Assembly (NCBI GenBank): GCA_002491565.1
Contig: DKWE01000057.1
Location: 1 to 18,940 of the forward strand
Reading direction: 5' to 3'
Origin: Lachnospiraceae bacterium UBA7160
Lineage (GTDB): Bacteria; Bacillota; Clostridia; Lachnospirales; Lachnospiraceae
DNA length: 18,940 bases
Shown: in pieces, positions 1-7,510 of the stretch
Numbering within the stretch: the stretch's first letter is position 1
Layout of the letters: every line of letters begins with the position of its first letter
Made by a program: the position numbers and the translations under genes
The notes under the pieces: generated by a model
The model's input: only the letters and a program-made list of their open reading frames with translations
Told to the model about the DNA's origin: nothing
Database searches by the model: none

Positions 1-1061
1 TCTCCCGCCTGCACATCATCTCCCGTGCGCTGCGGCATAGGCGCAACTGCCTGCGGCACATCATCCCCCATGCGCTGTGGCATAGGCGCAACCGCCTGCG
101 GCACATCTCCAGCAACGCCCTGCGATACAGAATCAGAGTCCGGCAGCTCACCTGCAGCTCCGGCGCCCTTCCCGCCTGTTCCTGCATGTTCTGACTGAGA
201 AGTCTTTCCATCGGCTACGATCTTCATCTCCGCACTCTCTGGCTCCTCTGCCGGCACACGCTGCTTTTCCAGCTTTGCCTTATGCGCTGCCACCTCCGAG
301 GCGATCTCCCGCTCAGTCTCAGCGATGATTTTCTCTGCAAGCATGTCGTCATCTGCACCTTCCAGATTCACCACAACCGCAGAGTCTTCCATCTCCTCCG
401 GATGCTCCTCCTCACGCTCCAGCTCTTCTCTTGCCTCCAGCTGAATACACTCCTCATATACCTGCTGCTGTTTCGGCGTGAGTGATGCATACTTTTTCTT
501 CAATTCCAGTGCTTTTCTCACATATTTTCCATTGCGGAACCACAGTACGAGATCATCACAGGTCGCCAGGCATTTCTGCATAAGTCCGGCCTGCTGATAC
601 AGCTTTGCCAGCTCATAGGCCCAGCGGTCAACATACTCCTGTCCCAGATACTCCTCCAGAATCGCGATCCGCTCCTCTATCGCGCTGCCTCTGCCGCTGT
701 AAATTCTGTATTTTAAAATGTAGCGGTTGTTATCATGCGGCGCTGCCTGCACATACTCTGTGTAATACTCCAGCGCCTCGTCATACTGTTCCAGCGCAGT
801 AGTCACCTCGACAAGCCGATACAGCACGGTCTTCCCAACAGGAGATTTCTTATAGGCGCGCTGAAGGATCCTCTTGCTGTCCTCCAGCCGTTCCGCCGCC
901 TCATATATCTCGCTGACCAGGCAGAGAGTCCTGACATTCCTGACGCGCTTCCAGTCAATCGTATCCGCCAGATTTGCGGCTGCTTCATAATCCTCCTGAT
1001 CAACCAGCCTGTCAATCTCTTCCAGCTTAAGATTGTACTCATATTTGTCCAATTTATTCAC
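1..1061 (-). CDS. TPR-like helical-repeat protein, 3' end outside window
   Basis: The reading frame enters from the left edge on the minus strand and begins at GTG 1061, giving a partial product of about 353 residues. An AGGGAG ribosome binding site (1076-1081) lies 14 nt upstream, and a good promoter at 1120-1148 supports this start. The N-terminal ~200 residues are helical and contain degenerate tetratricopeptide-type pairs, such as a segment reading LEQYDEALEYYTEYVQAAP near residues 88-106. This suggests a protein-protein interaction scaffold. After residue ~205 the sequence becomes acidic and low in complexity (for example EEEHPEEMEDSA). Near the edge it contains a 15-residue tandem repeat, PQAVAPMPQR(T/M)GDDV. 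No signal peptide or membrane segment is visible in the part seen. The C-terminal domain that would define its role is missing, so the function is unknown. Confidence 0.8.
   Translation of the reverse strand, partial: MNKLDKYEYNLKLEEIDRLVDQEDYEAAANLADTIDWKRVRNVRTLCLVSEIYEAAERLEDSKRILQRAYKKSPVGKTVLYRLVEVTTALEQYDEALEYYTEYVQAAPHDNNRYILKYRIYSGRGSAIEERIAILEEYLGQEYVDRWAYELAKLYQQAGLMQKCLATCDDLVLWFRNGKYVRKALELKKKYASLTPKQQQVYEECIQLEAREELEREEEHPEEMEDSAVVVNLEGADDDMLAEKIIAETEREIASEVAAHKAKLEKQRVPAEEPESAEMKIVADGKTSQSEHAGTGGKGAGAAGELPDSDSVSQGVAGDVPQAVAPMPQRMGDDVPQAVAPMPQRTGDDVQAG
11..100 (-). repeat. 45-bp tandem repeat (two copies) inside the TPR-like gene
   Basis: Positions 11-55 and 56-100 are two adjacent 45-nt units differing at only a few bases. 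Each encodes the same 15 residues with one change (PQAVAPMPQR followed by T or M, then GDDV). The unit is a multiple of three, so copy-number change would keep the frame. The array may continue past the left edge. Confidence 0.85.
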
Positions 1062-1119
1062 CCCGTTATCCTATACTCCCTTGATTGCCTTTTGCTGCTT
1101 CCGAAAAGCATCTTGAATT

Positions 1120-1148
1120 AGTGTACCATACCTCTATTTTCTTGTCAA
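1120..1148 (-). promoter_or_regulatory. SigA-type promoter for the TPR-like gene
   Basis: On the minus strand a perfect TTGACA (1143-1148) is followed after 17 nt by TACACT (1120-1125). The expected transcript starts near 1113, leaving a ~52-nt leader that contains a small TGCTT/AAGCA hairpin and the AGGGAG ribosome binding site. The promoter lies in the gap after the DUF1934 stop, so the TPR-like gene can be transcribed on its own. Confidence 0.75.
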
Positions 1149-1186
1149 AAACAACCTGTCAGAAAATTGAATATTTCGACCCAGCC

Positions 1187-1639
1187 CTATACCAGCCGGA
1201 ACAGGCCGCTGTCCTTCGCCATGACCCGGATGTGAATGTCTGCATCCGACACATGCTCATAATTCATTTCCAATATATACTTAACATCGACATCAATCAA
1301 TTTATCGCTCTCATCGACTTTCATCTCCGTCACTTCAATCCCTGTCAACATACTGCCAAACGGCGTTGTGTACCAGCTTCTGTGATTCCGCCCCATCTCA
1401 AACGTCATGCTGGCCGTCATAGCACCCTTTTTCTGCACCTCCATGATACCGCCGCCAAGCTTGATTCTGTTGCGGATCGGAGTACCGCTCTGCTCATCCG
1501 CCTCGTCATAGAAAATATAGTGCTTTCCATTTTTTTTATAATACTTTCCGGCGGAAGTCACCTCAACCTTATCCCCCGGATCCTTGTCTCCATTCATCGT
1601 ATGTAGCCCGGCCACCGTTACCAATATATCTTCTGTCAT
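1187..1639 (-). CDS. DUF1934 family protein (YwiB-like)
   Basis: This 150-residue protein matches the DUF1934/YwiB family in length and pattern. It has an N-terminal strand (TEDILVTVAGLH), a central YYKKNGKHYIFYDEADEQSG segment, then IKLGGGIMEVQKKGAM, a YTTPFGSMLTGIEV core and a C-terminal ILEMNYEHVSDADIHIRV strand. The family is a small cytoplasmic calycin-like beta-barrel without an established biochemical role. No signal peptide is present. The ATG at 1639 has a GGAG ribosome binding site six bases upstream. It lies downstream of murI on the same strand but has its own promoter (1761-1789). Its leader contains a strong hairpin element. Family assignment is from remembered pattern and is fairly secure; function is open. 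Confidence 0.85.
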   Translation of the reverse strand: MTEDILVTVAGLHTMNGDKDPGDKVEVTSAGKYYKKNGKHYIFYDEADEQSGTPIRNRIKLGGGIMEVQKKGAMTASMTFEMGRNHRSWYTTPFGSMLTGIEVTEMKVDESDKLIDVDVKYILEMNYEHVSDADIHIRVMAKDSGLFRLV

Positions 1640-1694
1640 AGTTCTCCAACTGCTCCTCTTCTTACTTTTCTCATCCTTCCGGACCTGTATCTTA

Positions 1695-1756
1695 GAGCGT
1701 GCTTGAAAAATGCTTACTGCCAGATGTGCGTCACAATTTGTTATTCAAACACGCTC
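1695..1756. repeat. Hairpin-forming dispersed repeat, copy 1 (complete)
   Basis: A 62-bp element has 13-bp terminal inverted arms. The left arm reads GAGCGTGCTTGAA (1695-1707) and the right arm TTCAAACACGCTC (1744-1756), with one mismatch that becomes a G-U pair in RNA. Positions 1693-1730 recur at 15407-15444 with 36 of 38 bases identical. It lies between murI and the DUF1934 gene, essentially at the predicted transcription start of the latter. It could be a tiny non-autonomous mobile element or a processed/regulatory hairpin; no coding content. Confidence 0.75.
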
Positions 1757-1760
1757 CAGA

Positions 1761-1789
1761 CTTATATTCTCATTTTATGCCAGGGTCAA
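1761..1789 (-). promoter_or_regulatory. SigA-type promoter for the DUF1934 gene
   Basis: On the minus strand TTGACC (1784-1789) and TATAAG (1761-1766) are spaced by exactly 17 nt. Initiation would fall near 1754, inside the outer arm of the hairpin repeat at 1695-1756. The mRNA would therefore begin with that hairpin and carry a leader of about 115 nt. Confidence 0.6.
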
Positions 1790-1859
1790 AAGAGCTCAAA
1801 TGGATTATTTGTATCACTCCTCTGCATACATAGCGCAGGAAGTGGCTTCGATGCGATCA

Positions 1860-2714
1860 TTAATAATCCTCGATATCTATCTTCCGTGCCCGCTTCACAT
1901 CATACGGCAGGATGGAATTTGCAAATTCCCCGAATTTTTCTGCCGCGTCGCTGACATAAAACCGATGCATCCGCGACTCCACATTGTGCTCTCCGGTATT
2001 CGCCAGATGCTCTCGCGCCAGCAGCCTGCCGAGCTCCTGTGCCGTCTCGTAAGCCGGATTTACCAGATGAATGCCCTCTCCGGCTATCTTCGCCACTGTG
2101 GACCGGATCAGCGGATAGTGCGTGCAGCCCAAAATCAAAGTGTCAATATCCTTCCGCAGCAGCTCGACAAGATACCGCTGGGCGACCTCCTCCGTGACCG
2201 GGTCCTTCAGCCAGCCTTCCTCGACGAGCGGTACAAAAAGCGGACATGCTTTGCCAAAAACGACAATCTCCGGATCCTGTTCCTGGATACACCTGTCGTA
2301 CATCCGGCTGCGGATTGTGCTCTCTGTCCCAATCACGCCAACACGCTTGTTGCGCGTCACTGTTACTGCCATCCGCGTCCCTGGACGAATTACACCGATG
2401 ATTGGGATATCCAGCTCCTGCTCCACCGCATCCAAAGCCAGAGCGCTCGCCGTATTGCAGGCGATTACGATGGCCTTCACCTCCTGCGTCCGCAGAAAGT
2501 GAATGATCTGGCGCGAAAAGCGGATGATATTTTCCTGTGATTTGCTGCCGTACGGCACGCGTGCCGTATCACCAAAATACACCATTCGCTCATTTGGCAG
2601 ATTCCGCATGATCTCTCTCGCCACCGTCAGGCCGCCGACTCCAGAATCAAAAATCCCGATCGGGGCATCCTTCGCAGACGCATAATGTTCTGTTTCTTCC
2701 TCTATTATATGCAT
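1860..2714 (-). CDS. murI: Glutamate racemase
   Basis: Interconverts L- and D-glutamate in the cytoplasm, supplying D-Glu for peptidoglycan. Family hallmarks are clear: IGIFDSGVGGLTVAREI near the N-terminus, the FGDTARVPYGSKS motif, the first catalytic cysteine in ACNTASA and the second in LGCTHYPLI. With the start at ATG 2714 the protein has 284 residues, close to the usual 260-280. I prefer this start because GGAG lies seven bases upstream. An in-frame ATG at 2798 would add 28 residues unlike the family, and its GGAG directly abuts the start. It follows yigZ on the same strand with a 123-nt gap and may share its promoter. The gap contains a well-placed AGGAGG followed by ATG-TGA (see findings). 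The two catalytic cysteines and substrate motifs indicate an active enzyme. Confidence 0.95.
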   Translation of the reverse strand: MHIIEEETEHYASAKDAPIGIFDSGVGGLTVAREIMRNLPNERMVYFGDTARVPYGSKSQENIIRFSRQIIHFLRTQEVKAIVIACNTASALALDAVEQELDIPIIGVIRPGTRMAVTVTRNKRVGVIGTESTIRSRMYDRCIQEQDPEIVVFGKACPLFVPLVEEGWLKDPVTEEVAQRYLVELLRKDIDTLILGCTHYPLIRSTVAKIAGEGIHLVNPAYETAQELGRLLAREHLANTGEHNVESRMHRFYVSDAAEKFGEFANSILPYDVKRARKIDIEDY

Positions 2715-2837
2715 GTCCTGACTCCAAACCTCCCTTGTAATCGATATATCCGTCAGTGCAGGCACAATCTCACATGAAAGCCTCCTGGATTCCTTCATCT
2801 CCGACGATCTTCCAACCGTCCGTCCCCTGCAGCAACA

Positions 2838-3479
2838 CTAATGAAAGATCAGCGGCTCGCCGTCCACGAACCCGAAGCAGACCTCCTCTTCCTTCAGAAA
2901 TCCGGCTCTTCCATTCGTCCCCTCTGTGATAGCCTCGATCAGCTCCCCGGCCTGTTCCAGCGGAACCAGCGTTTCGATCTCCGCCACATCAGTATACTGA
3001 GAATCCACCACCTGCAGGCCCCTCTGCCCGAGCAGATACTGAATTTTCCCAATTCCATTATAATCGATGCGAACCCGCACAAGCTTGCCAGCCTTCTTTT
3101 CGATGACCTTGCTGGCTGCCAGCCCTGTCTGGACAGACTTCGAATAGGCGCGCACCAGCCCGCCTGTGCCGAGCAGTGTACCCCCAAAATATCGTGTGAC
3201 CACGACTGCTGCATTGTGAATATCCTCTCCGAGCAGTACATCGAGCATTGGCCTGCCCGCCGTGCCCTGCGGCTCCCCGTCATCACTGCAGCGCTGCAGC
3301 TCTTGATTCGCTCCGATTACGTATGCGAAGCAGTTGTGCGACGCATTCCAGTATTTCTTTTTCATTTCCGCAAGAAAAGCGAGCGCTTCCTCCTCGCGTT
3401 CCACCGGCCGTACCGTTGCGATAAACCGCGACTTTTTCTCCACGAGCTCGCCCTCTCCGCCCTCAAACACAATCTTCAT
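2838..3479 (-). CDS. yigZ: YigZ/IMPACT (UPF0029) family protein
   Basis: The 213-residue protein has the standard two-domain layout. An N-terminal UPF0029/IMPACT domain (roughly residues 10-125) carries KKSRFIATVRPV, the NCFAYVIG segment, SDDGEPQGTAGRPML and VVTRYFGGTLLGTGGLVRAYS. A C-terminal DUF1949-type domain (about 135-200) follows. The IMPACT domain in eukaryotes modulates translation through GCN1, but the bacterial role of YigZ is not established. It is soluble and cytoplasmic. The ATG at 3479 is preceded by GGAGG ten bases upstream and by a good promoter (3506-3534). It is divergent from the PBP gene at 3630 and probably heads the minus-strand unit leading into murI. Confidence 0.93.
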   Translation of the reverse strand: MKIVFEGGEGELVEKKSRFIATVRPVEREEEALAFLAEMKKKYWNASHNCFAYVIGANQELQRCSDDGEPQGTAGRPMLDVLLGEDIHNAAVVVTRYFGGTLLGTGGLVRAYSKSVQTGLAASKVIEKKAGKLVRVRIDYNGIGKIQYLLGQRGLQVVDSQYTDVAEIETLVPLEQAGELIEAITEGTNGRAGFLKEEEVCFGFVDGEPLIFH

Positions 3480-3505
3480 GAGTCATTTTCCTCCGTTTAG
3501 CCCTT

Positions 3506-3534
3506 ATTCTAGCAGACTCTCTCCCCTGGTGCAA
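3506..3534 (-). promoter_or_regulatory. SigA-type promoter for yigZ
   Basis: Minus-strand TTGCAC (3529-3534) and TAGAAT (3506-3511) are separated by 17 nt. The predicted start near 3499 gives a short leader of about 20 nt carrying GGAGG. On the plus strand of the same intergenic space I see TATAAA near 3569 ahead of the PBP gene but no convincing -35 box. Confidence 0.65.
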
Positions 3535-3629
3535 TAGAAGATGGTGCCAAATACGCCGCGCCCTGTATAAATTTTTCCGAAAACTGGAATACTAAAGGAA
3601 TCGATAGCCTATGCAAGGAGATTCCTATT

Positions 3630-6600
3630 ATGAAGAAATTATTTTCTTTACTCAGACAATATTTTCTATTTTCTGATTTCAGCGGACGGGACGGGCAGGA
3701 GGTTTGCCCCTCCGAACTTGGACAGGACCAGGATCACGAGAATGAGGAACCGGGCAGCGCCCTGCACTGCAGTACCAATCCGGAAGCGGAAACATCCCGG
3801 GTTCACAATACCAATCCGGAACTCGAAACATCCCGAGTTCATAACACCAATCCGGAACCCGAAGCATCCCGGATTCACAATACCAATCCGGAACCCGGAA
3901 CATCCCGGGTTCATCCGGGATGCTTCCTGGAATCTGTCAGAGATAAGTGGCAGACATGCCGACACCAGCGGCAAGCCAGCTGTCCAAAGTCTGCCGGAAA
4001 CCAGCGACAGGCTGGCAGACAGCAACGACAGTCTGATACTCCAAAATCCGCCGGAGGCTGGTGGCAGTCTGCCAGACACTCGGTCTGCCAGCTCCCCTGG
4101 AAAAAAATCCTTCTCGGTATTGGCATTACTGCGGTCTGCTTCATCGGACTGTTTCTCGGCATTCTCTGGTATCTGATTGCGTCCGCGCCTGACATTGACA
4201 CAATTTCTGTCTCCCCGACAGCATCCGCTACCTACATCTGCGATGCGCAGGGCAATTACATCCGCAAGCTGACGCTGGCCTCCTCCAACCGCGACATCGT
4301 GTCACTGGATGAAATTCCGGAATATCTGCAGCAGGCTGTCATCGCAATCGAAGACGAACGTTTTTACGAACACGGGGGAATCGACATAAAAGGAATTATC
4401 CGTGCATTCTGGAACGGAATCACACGCGGCTCCTTTCAGGAGGGAGCCAGCACGATCACGCAGCAGCTGATCAAGAATAATGTTTTCACTGAGTGGACAC
4501 AGGAAAATTCGTTTGCAGACCGCTTCAGCAGGAAGGTACAGGAGCAATATCTGGCACTGCAGCTCGAAGACCGCATCGGGAAAAAAGAAATTCTGGAGGA
4601 TTATCTGAACACCATCAATCTTGGCTCCGGATGCTATGGCGTGCAGGCCGCAGCAAGACGCTATTTTGGAAAAAATGTATCTGAGCTCTCGCTCTCTGAA
4701 TGTGCCGTGCTTGCCGCCATCCCCCAAAATCCCACCGGCTACAATCCGATCCGGTTTCCGGAAGCAAACCGCCGCCGCCAGTTGGTGATTCTCAATTATA
4801 TGGAGAAGCAGGGCTACATTACCTCTGACCTCCGCAAGAAAGCAGAAAATGACCGGGTCTACGACCGGATCCTGGAATATGACTCCACGTACGATGAGGA
4901 GGATGCATACTCGTATTACGAGGATGCTCTGATTGACCAAGCGCTTTCGATCCTGACAAAAGAAAAGGGATACTCGGAGGAACAGGCGTACCGCGCCGTT
5001 TACAGCGGCGGTCTGCGCATTTACTCCGCACAGGACACCGCCCTGCAGCAAATCTGCGAGGAGGAGTTTGCCAATCCTGCCAACTTTCCTTCCGGAACAG
5101 AATTTGGAATCGATTATGCCTTAAGTGTCTCAGATCCGGCCGGGACCGTCACACATTATGGTTCGGATGCGCTCCGCACCTTCATCCGCCAGCAGTTTGA
5201 TCCGGATTTTAATCTGATGTGTACCTCTGCGGATACTGCGCAGCGCTATGCAGACGCTTTCCGGGAGGCTACCCTTGCCAAAGCCGAGGAGGAGCGCAAA
5301 AATGCACGCGCCAACGCAGAGGCAGGCAGAGAAGGAAATGCCGCAAAAGATGGCGCAAAACGTGAAGATACTGCCGCAAAAGACGGCGTTGGCCACGAAG
5401 ATCGTGCTGCAAATGACGATGCTCTGGAGGATGTTCCTGCACTTACGATTCTCGGCGAGCGCCTGACGCTCTCGCCGGAGCCGCAGGCCTCCCTTGTCCT
5501 GATGGATCAATCCACCGGATATGTGCGCGCCATTGTCGGCGGTCGCGGTGAAAAAAGCTCAAGCCTGACACTGAACCGTGCAGTTGACTCCACGCGCCAG
5601 CCAGGCTCTACCTTCAAAATTCTTGCCGCCTACGCTCCCGCGCTGGACGCAAGCGGCAAGACACTCGCTACGCTCTATGACAATGAACCTTACGAGTATG
5701 CAGACGGCACTCCGGTCAGCAACTGGGATATCACAGATTATTCCGGTCCGACGACCATTCGTGAAGCCATCACACGCTCCATCAATGTGATCGCGGTCCG
5801 GTGCATCACAGAGATTTCGACACGGCTCGGATTCCAGTATGCAGAACGGTTCGGAATCACGACACTTCACGAGACATACCAGTCCGGCGGAAGCTATGCG
5901 TCCGATCTCGTCCAGCCACTCGCTCTCGGCGGCATCACACAGGGTGTCACCAACCTCGAACTGTGCGGAGCCTATGCCTCCATCGCGAACGGAGGCATCT
6001 ACCACACGCCCAAATTCTTCACAAAAATTGTGGACCGGCATGGGGAGACTTTATTTGATTTTGAGGATTCCAGCTCCCGCACCGCCGCCGGCACTGCCGG
6101 CAGCTCCGTGCAGGACCCGGTCAGCAGTGCCACCGCCGGTACTTCCAGCCGTGGTCTTGCTGGCAGTATCGCCGTCAGTGCAAATGCCATCGAAACAGCC
6201 GCTTCCTCTGTCAACGCGAGTGCCATGGGAACTACTGCTTCCTCTGTCAACGCAAACACCACCGGAACTACTACTGCTTCCTCTGTCAATACCAGCACTG
6301 CTGGGGCAGCCTCCACGTCTTTCACCTCCCTGTCTCTTGTACAGCGGGACAACACGCGCATCCTGAATGACAGCACCGCTTATCTGCTGACGGACGCTAT
6401 GCGCGATGTTGTTGAGGAGCCGTCCGGCACCGCCTACGGTTCCATCTCTGCCGCCGGACAGCCGGTTGCCGGTAAGACTGGGACGACCTCCAGCTACAAG
6501 GATATCTGGTTCGCCGGGTACACCCCCTACTACACCTGCAGTGTCTGGGGCGGCTATGACAACAATCAGACGCTTCCGGACGGCGCACTGTTCCACACTT

Positions 6601-7301
6601 ACCAGAAAACGCTCTGGTCTGCTGTCATGAACCGCGTGCATACCGGGCTTCCCATTGCGGAATTTGAACAGCCTGCATCGATTGTGTCTACCCTGATCTG
6701 TCCGGAAACCGGGCTGCTTGCCGTCCCGGACGGCTGCCCCGGTGCATACACTGAGCTGTTCGCCTCCGGCACCGAGCCACAGCAGGAATGCCCGCTGCAC
6801 GAGCCAATCCCGGAGACGGAGCCGATCATCATCTACCCGGACATTCTGGAGGAGCTGTTTCCAGAAATTGAAATCCAGTCGGAGGCTGCCACAGAATCAG
6901 AATCTTCCGATATTACAGTCCTGCCAGAACACGGATTTCCCGGTCAGACCAGTCCTGGCTCCCCGGCTGTCCCGGAGCAAAATGGTCCAGGCTCCCCAGC
7001 TGTCCCTGACCAAACCAACCCAGGCTCCCCAACCGCTCCGGATCAGAGCAATCCCGGTTCTCCGACCGCTCCGGACCAGAATAGTCCTGGCTCCTCGGAT
7101 GTACCGGACCAGAGCAATCCTGGCTCCCCTACCGCTCCGGACCAGAGCAATCCTGGCTCCTCGGCCGCTCCGGACCAGAATAAGTCTGGCTCCTCAGCTG
7201 TACCGGACCAGAACAATCCTGGCTCCTCGGTTTCCCCGGACCAGACGGAAACAAACTCGCTGCAAGACTTACTCACACGGCTCTATGGTCCGGGAATATA
7301 A
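3630..7301 (+). CDS. Class A penicillin-binding protein with repeat extensions
   Basis: Bifunctional peptidoglycan synthase (glycosyltransferase GT51 plus DD-transpeptidase), anchored in the membrane with its catalytic part outside. At 1223 residues it is far longer than the usual 700-900. Order: cytoplasmic N-terminus 1-157 with four 12-residue repeats (48-95); membrane helix about 159-184; GT51 domain about 195-400 with AIEDERFYEHGGID (catalytic Glu 241) and GASTITQQLIKN; an Ala/Glu/Lys-rich insert about 545-600; transpeptidase domain with SxxK at 660-663 (RQPGSTFK), SxN at 717-719 and KTG at 949-951. Between SxN and KTG lies a Ser/Thr/Ala-rich low-complexity insert (about 813-903) that includes three SSVN-containing repeats. 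The C-terminus (1109-1207) holds nine 11-residue Pro/Gly/Ser/Asp repeats. All catalytic motifs are intact. The ATG at 3630 has AGGAG nine bases upstream. It is divergent from yigZ and has no operon partner. The repeats look like linkers or wall-spanning spacers; that is inference. Confidence 0.95.
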   Translation: MKKLFSLLRQYFLFSDFSGRDGQEVCPSELGQDQDHENEEPGSALHCSTNPEAETSRVHNTNPELETSRVHNTNPEPEASRIHNTNPEPGTSRVHPGCFLESVRDKWQTCRHQRQASCPKSAGNQRQAGRQQRQSDTPKSAGGWWQSARHSVCQLPWKKILLGIGITAVCFIGLFLGILWYLIASAPDIDTISVSPTASATYICDAQGNYIRKLTLASSNRDIVSLDEIPEYLQQAVIAIEDERFYEHGGIDIKGIIRAFWNGITRGSFQEGASTITQQLIKNNVFTEWTQENSFADRFSRKVQEQYLALQLEDRIGKKEILEDYLNTINLGSGCYGVQAAARRYFGKNVSELSLSECAVLAAIPQNPTGYNPIRFPEANRRRQLVILNYMEKQGYITSDLRKKAENDRVYDRILEYDSTYDEEDAYSYYEDALIDQALSILTKEKGYSEEQAYRAVYSGGLRIYSAQDTALQQICEEEFANPANFPSGTEFGIDYALSVSDPAGTVTHYGSDALRTFIRQQFDPDFNLMCTSADTAQRYADAFREATLAKAEEERKNARANAEAGREGNAAKDGAKREDTAAKDGVGHEDRAANDDALEDVPALTILGERLTLSPEPQASLVLMDQSTGYVRAIVGGRGEKSSSLTLNRAVDSTRQPGSTFKILAAYAPALDASGKTLATLYDNEPYEYADGTPVSNWDITDYSGPTTIREAITRSINVIAVRCITEISTRLGFQYAERFGITTLHETYQSGGSYASDLVQPLALGGITQGVTNLELCGAYASIANGGIYHTPKFFTKIVDRHGETLFDFEDSSSRTAAGTAGSSVQDPVSSATAGTSSRGLAGSIAVSANAIETAASSVNASAMGTTASSVNANTTGTTTASSVNTSTAGAASTSFTSLSLVQRDNTRILNDSTAYLLTDAMRDVVEEPSGTAYGSISAAGQPVAGKTGTTSSYKDIWFAGYTPYYTCSVWGGYDNNQTLPDGALFHTYQKTLWSAVMNRVHTGLPIAEFEQPASIVSTLICPETGLLAVPDGCPGAYTELFASGTEPQQECPLHEPIPETEPIIIYPDILEELFPEIEIQSEAATESESSDITVLPEHGFPGQTSPGSPAVPEQNGPGSPAVPDQTNPGSPTAPDQSNPGSPTAPDQNSPGSSDVPDQSNPGSPTAPDQSNPGSSAAPDQNKSGSSAVPDQNNPGSSVSPDQTETNSLQDLLTRLYGPGI
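3771..3914 (+). repeat. 36-bp tandem repeat x4 in the PBP cytoplasmic tail
   Basis: Four in-frame 36-nt units encode the 12-residue motif (N/S)TNPExExSR(V/I)H at residues 48-95 of the PBP, before the membrane helix. The units are near identical at DNA level, suggesting recent slippage or recombination. Further out (about residues 105-150) a looser Gln/Arg/Ser-rich repetition continues to the membrane segment. Confidence 0.85.
6066..6338 (+). repeat. Low-complexity Ser/Thr/Ala insert inside the PBP transpeptidase domain
   Basis: Residues about 813-903 of the PBP are almost entirely Ser, Thr, Ala, Gly, Val and Asn. Within it are three tandem units of about 12-13 residues containing ASSVN (nt ~6198-6305). 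The insert sits between the SxN and KTG motifs of one folded domain, so it must loop out of the fold. Domain sequence resumes at LVQRDNTRILNDSTAYLL. Confidence 0.75.
6954..7250 (+). repeat. 33-bp tandem repeat x9 at the PBP C-terminus
   Basis: Nine consecutive 33-nt units encode variants of the 11-residue motif PGSPTAPDQSN (residues 1109-1207). Positions 1, 2, 3 and 7-9 of the unit are the most constant. The array is in frame and followed by a short tail ending QDLLTRLYGPGI. Such Pro-rich acidic repeats commonly form extended wall-associated tails. Confidence 0.9.
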
Positions 7302-7390
7302 TTCCAAAATCAACAGCTGTTCTAAATAATTCCTGCATGACTGCCTGGCTCGGCAGGGATGTTCACAATATACGGTATCAAAGTATGTAA

Positions 7391-7493
7391 AAGAGGATGT
7401 TGCAAAACTGCCGAAATCCACATTCTATGGTGTATAACCACTCGGTTAAACTACCAGAGTTTGTAGCCTTACAGTATTTTGCAACATCCTCTT
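7391..7493. repeat. 103-bp hairpin element between convergent genes
   Basis: Perfect 17-bp inverted ends AAGAGGATGTTGCAAAA (7391-7407) and TTTTGCAACATCCTCTT (7477-7493) enclose a 69-bp centre with its own dyad: TGGT/ACCA and TAACC/GGTTA around the loop ACTC. The element lies in the 209-bp gap between the PBP stop (7301) and the stop of the convergent secreted-protein gene (7511). It can serve as a bidirectional terminator-like structure, though the T-run after either arm is short. The long matching ends also fit a MITE-like non-autonomous element. It has no coding capacity. The rest of the gap (7302-7390) shows only a weak CTGCC/GGCAG hairpin. Confidence 0.75.
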
Positions 7494-7510
7494 CTATCCG
7501 TCTGCTATTG

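Noticed and set aside
1710..2540. Plus-strand ORF of 276 codons opposite murI
   Set aside because: It is antisense to a clear glutamate racemase, has no ribosome binding site and shows no family-like sequence (rich in Arg, His, Cys, Leu typical of shadows).
2715..2798. Longer N-terminus for MurI starting at ATG 2798
   Set aside because: The 28 extra residues do not resemble the family, and the GGAG directly touches that ATG, while ATG 2714 has a properly spaced site.
3540..3629. Promoter for the PBP gene
   Set aside because: TATAAA near 3569 is present but there is no acceptable -35 box at 16-18 nt, so I did not list it.
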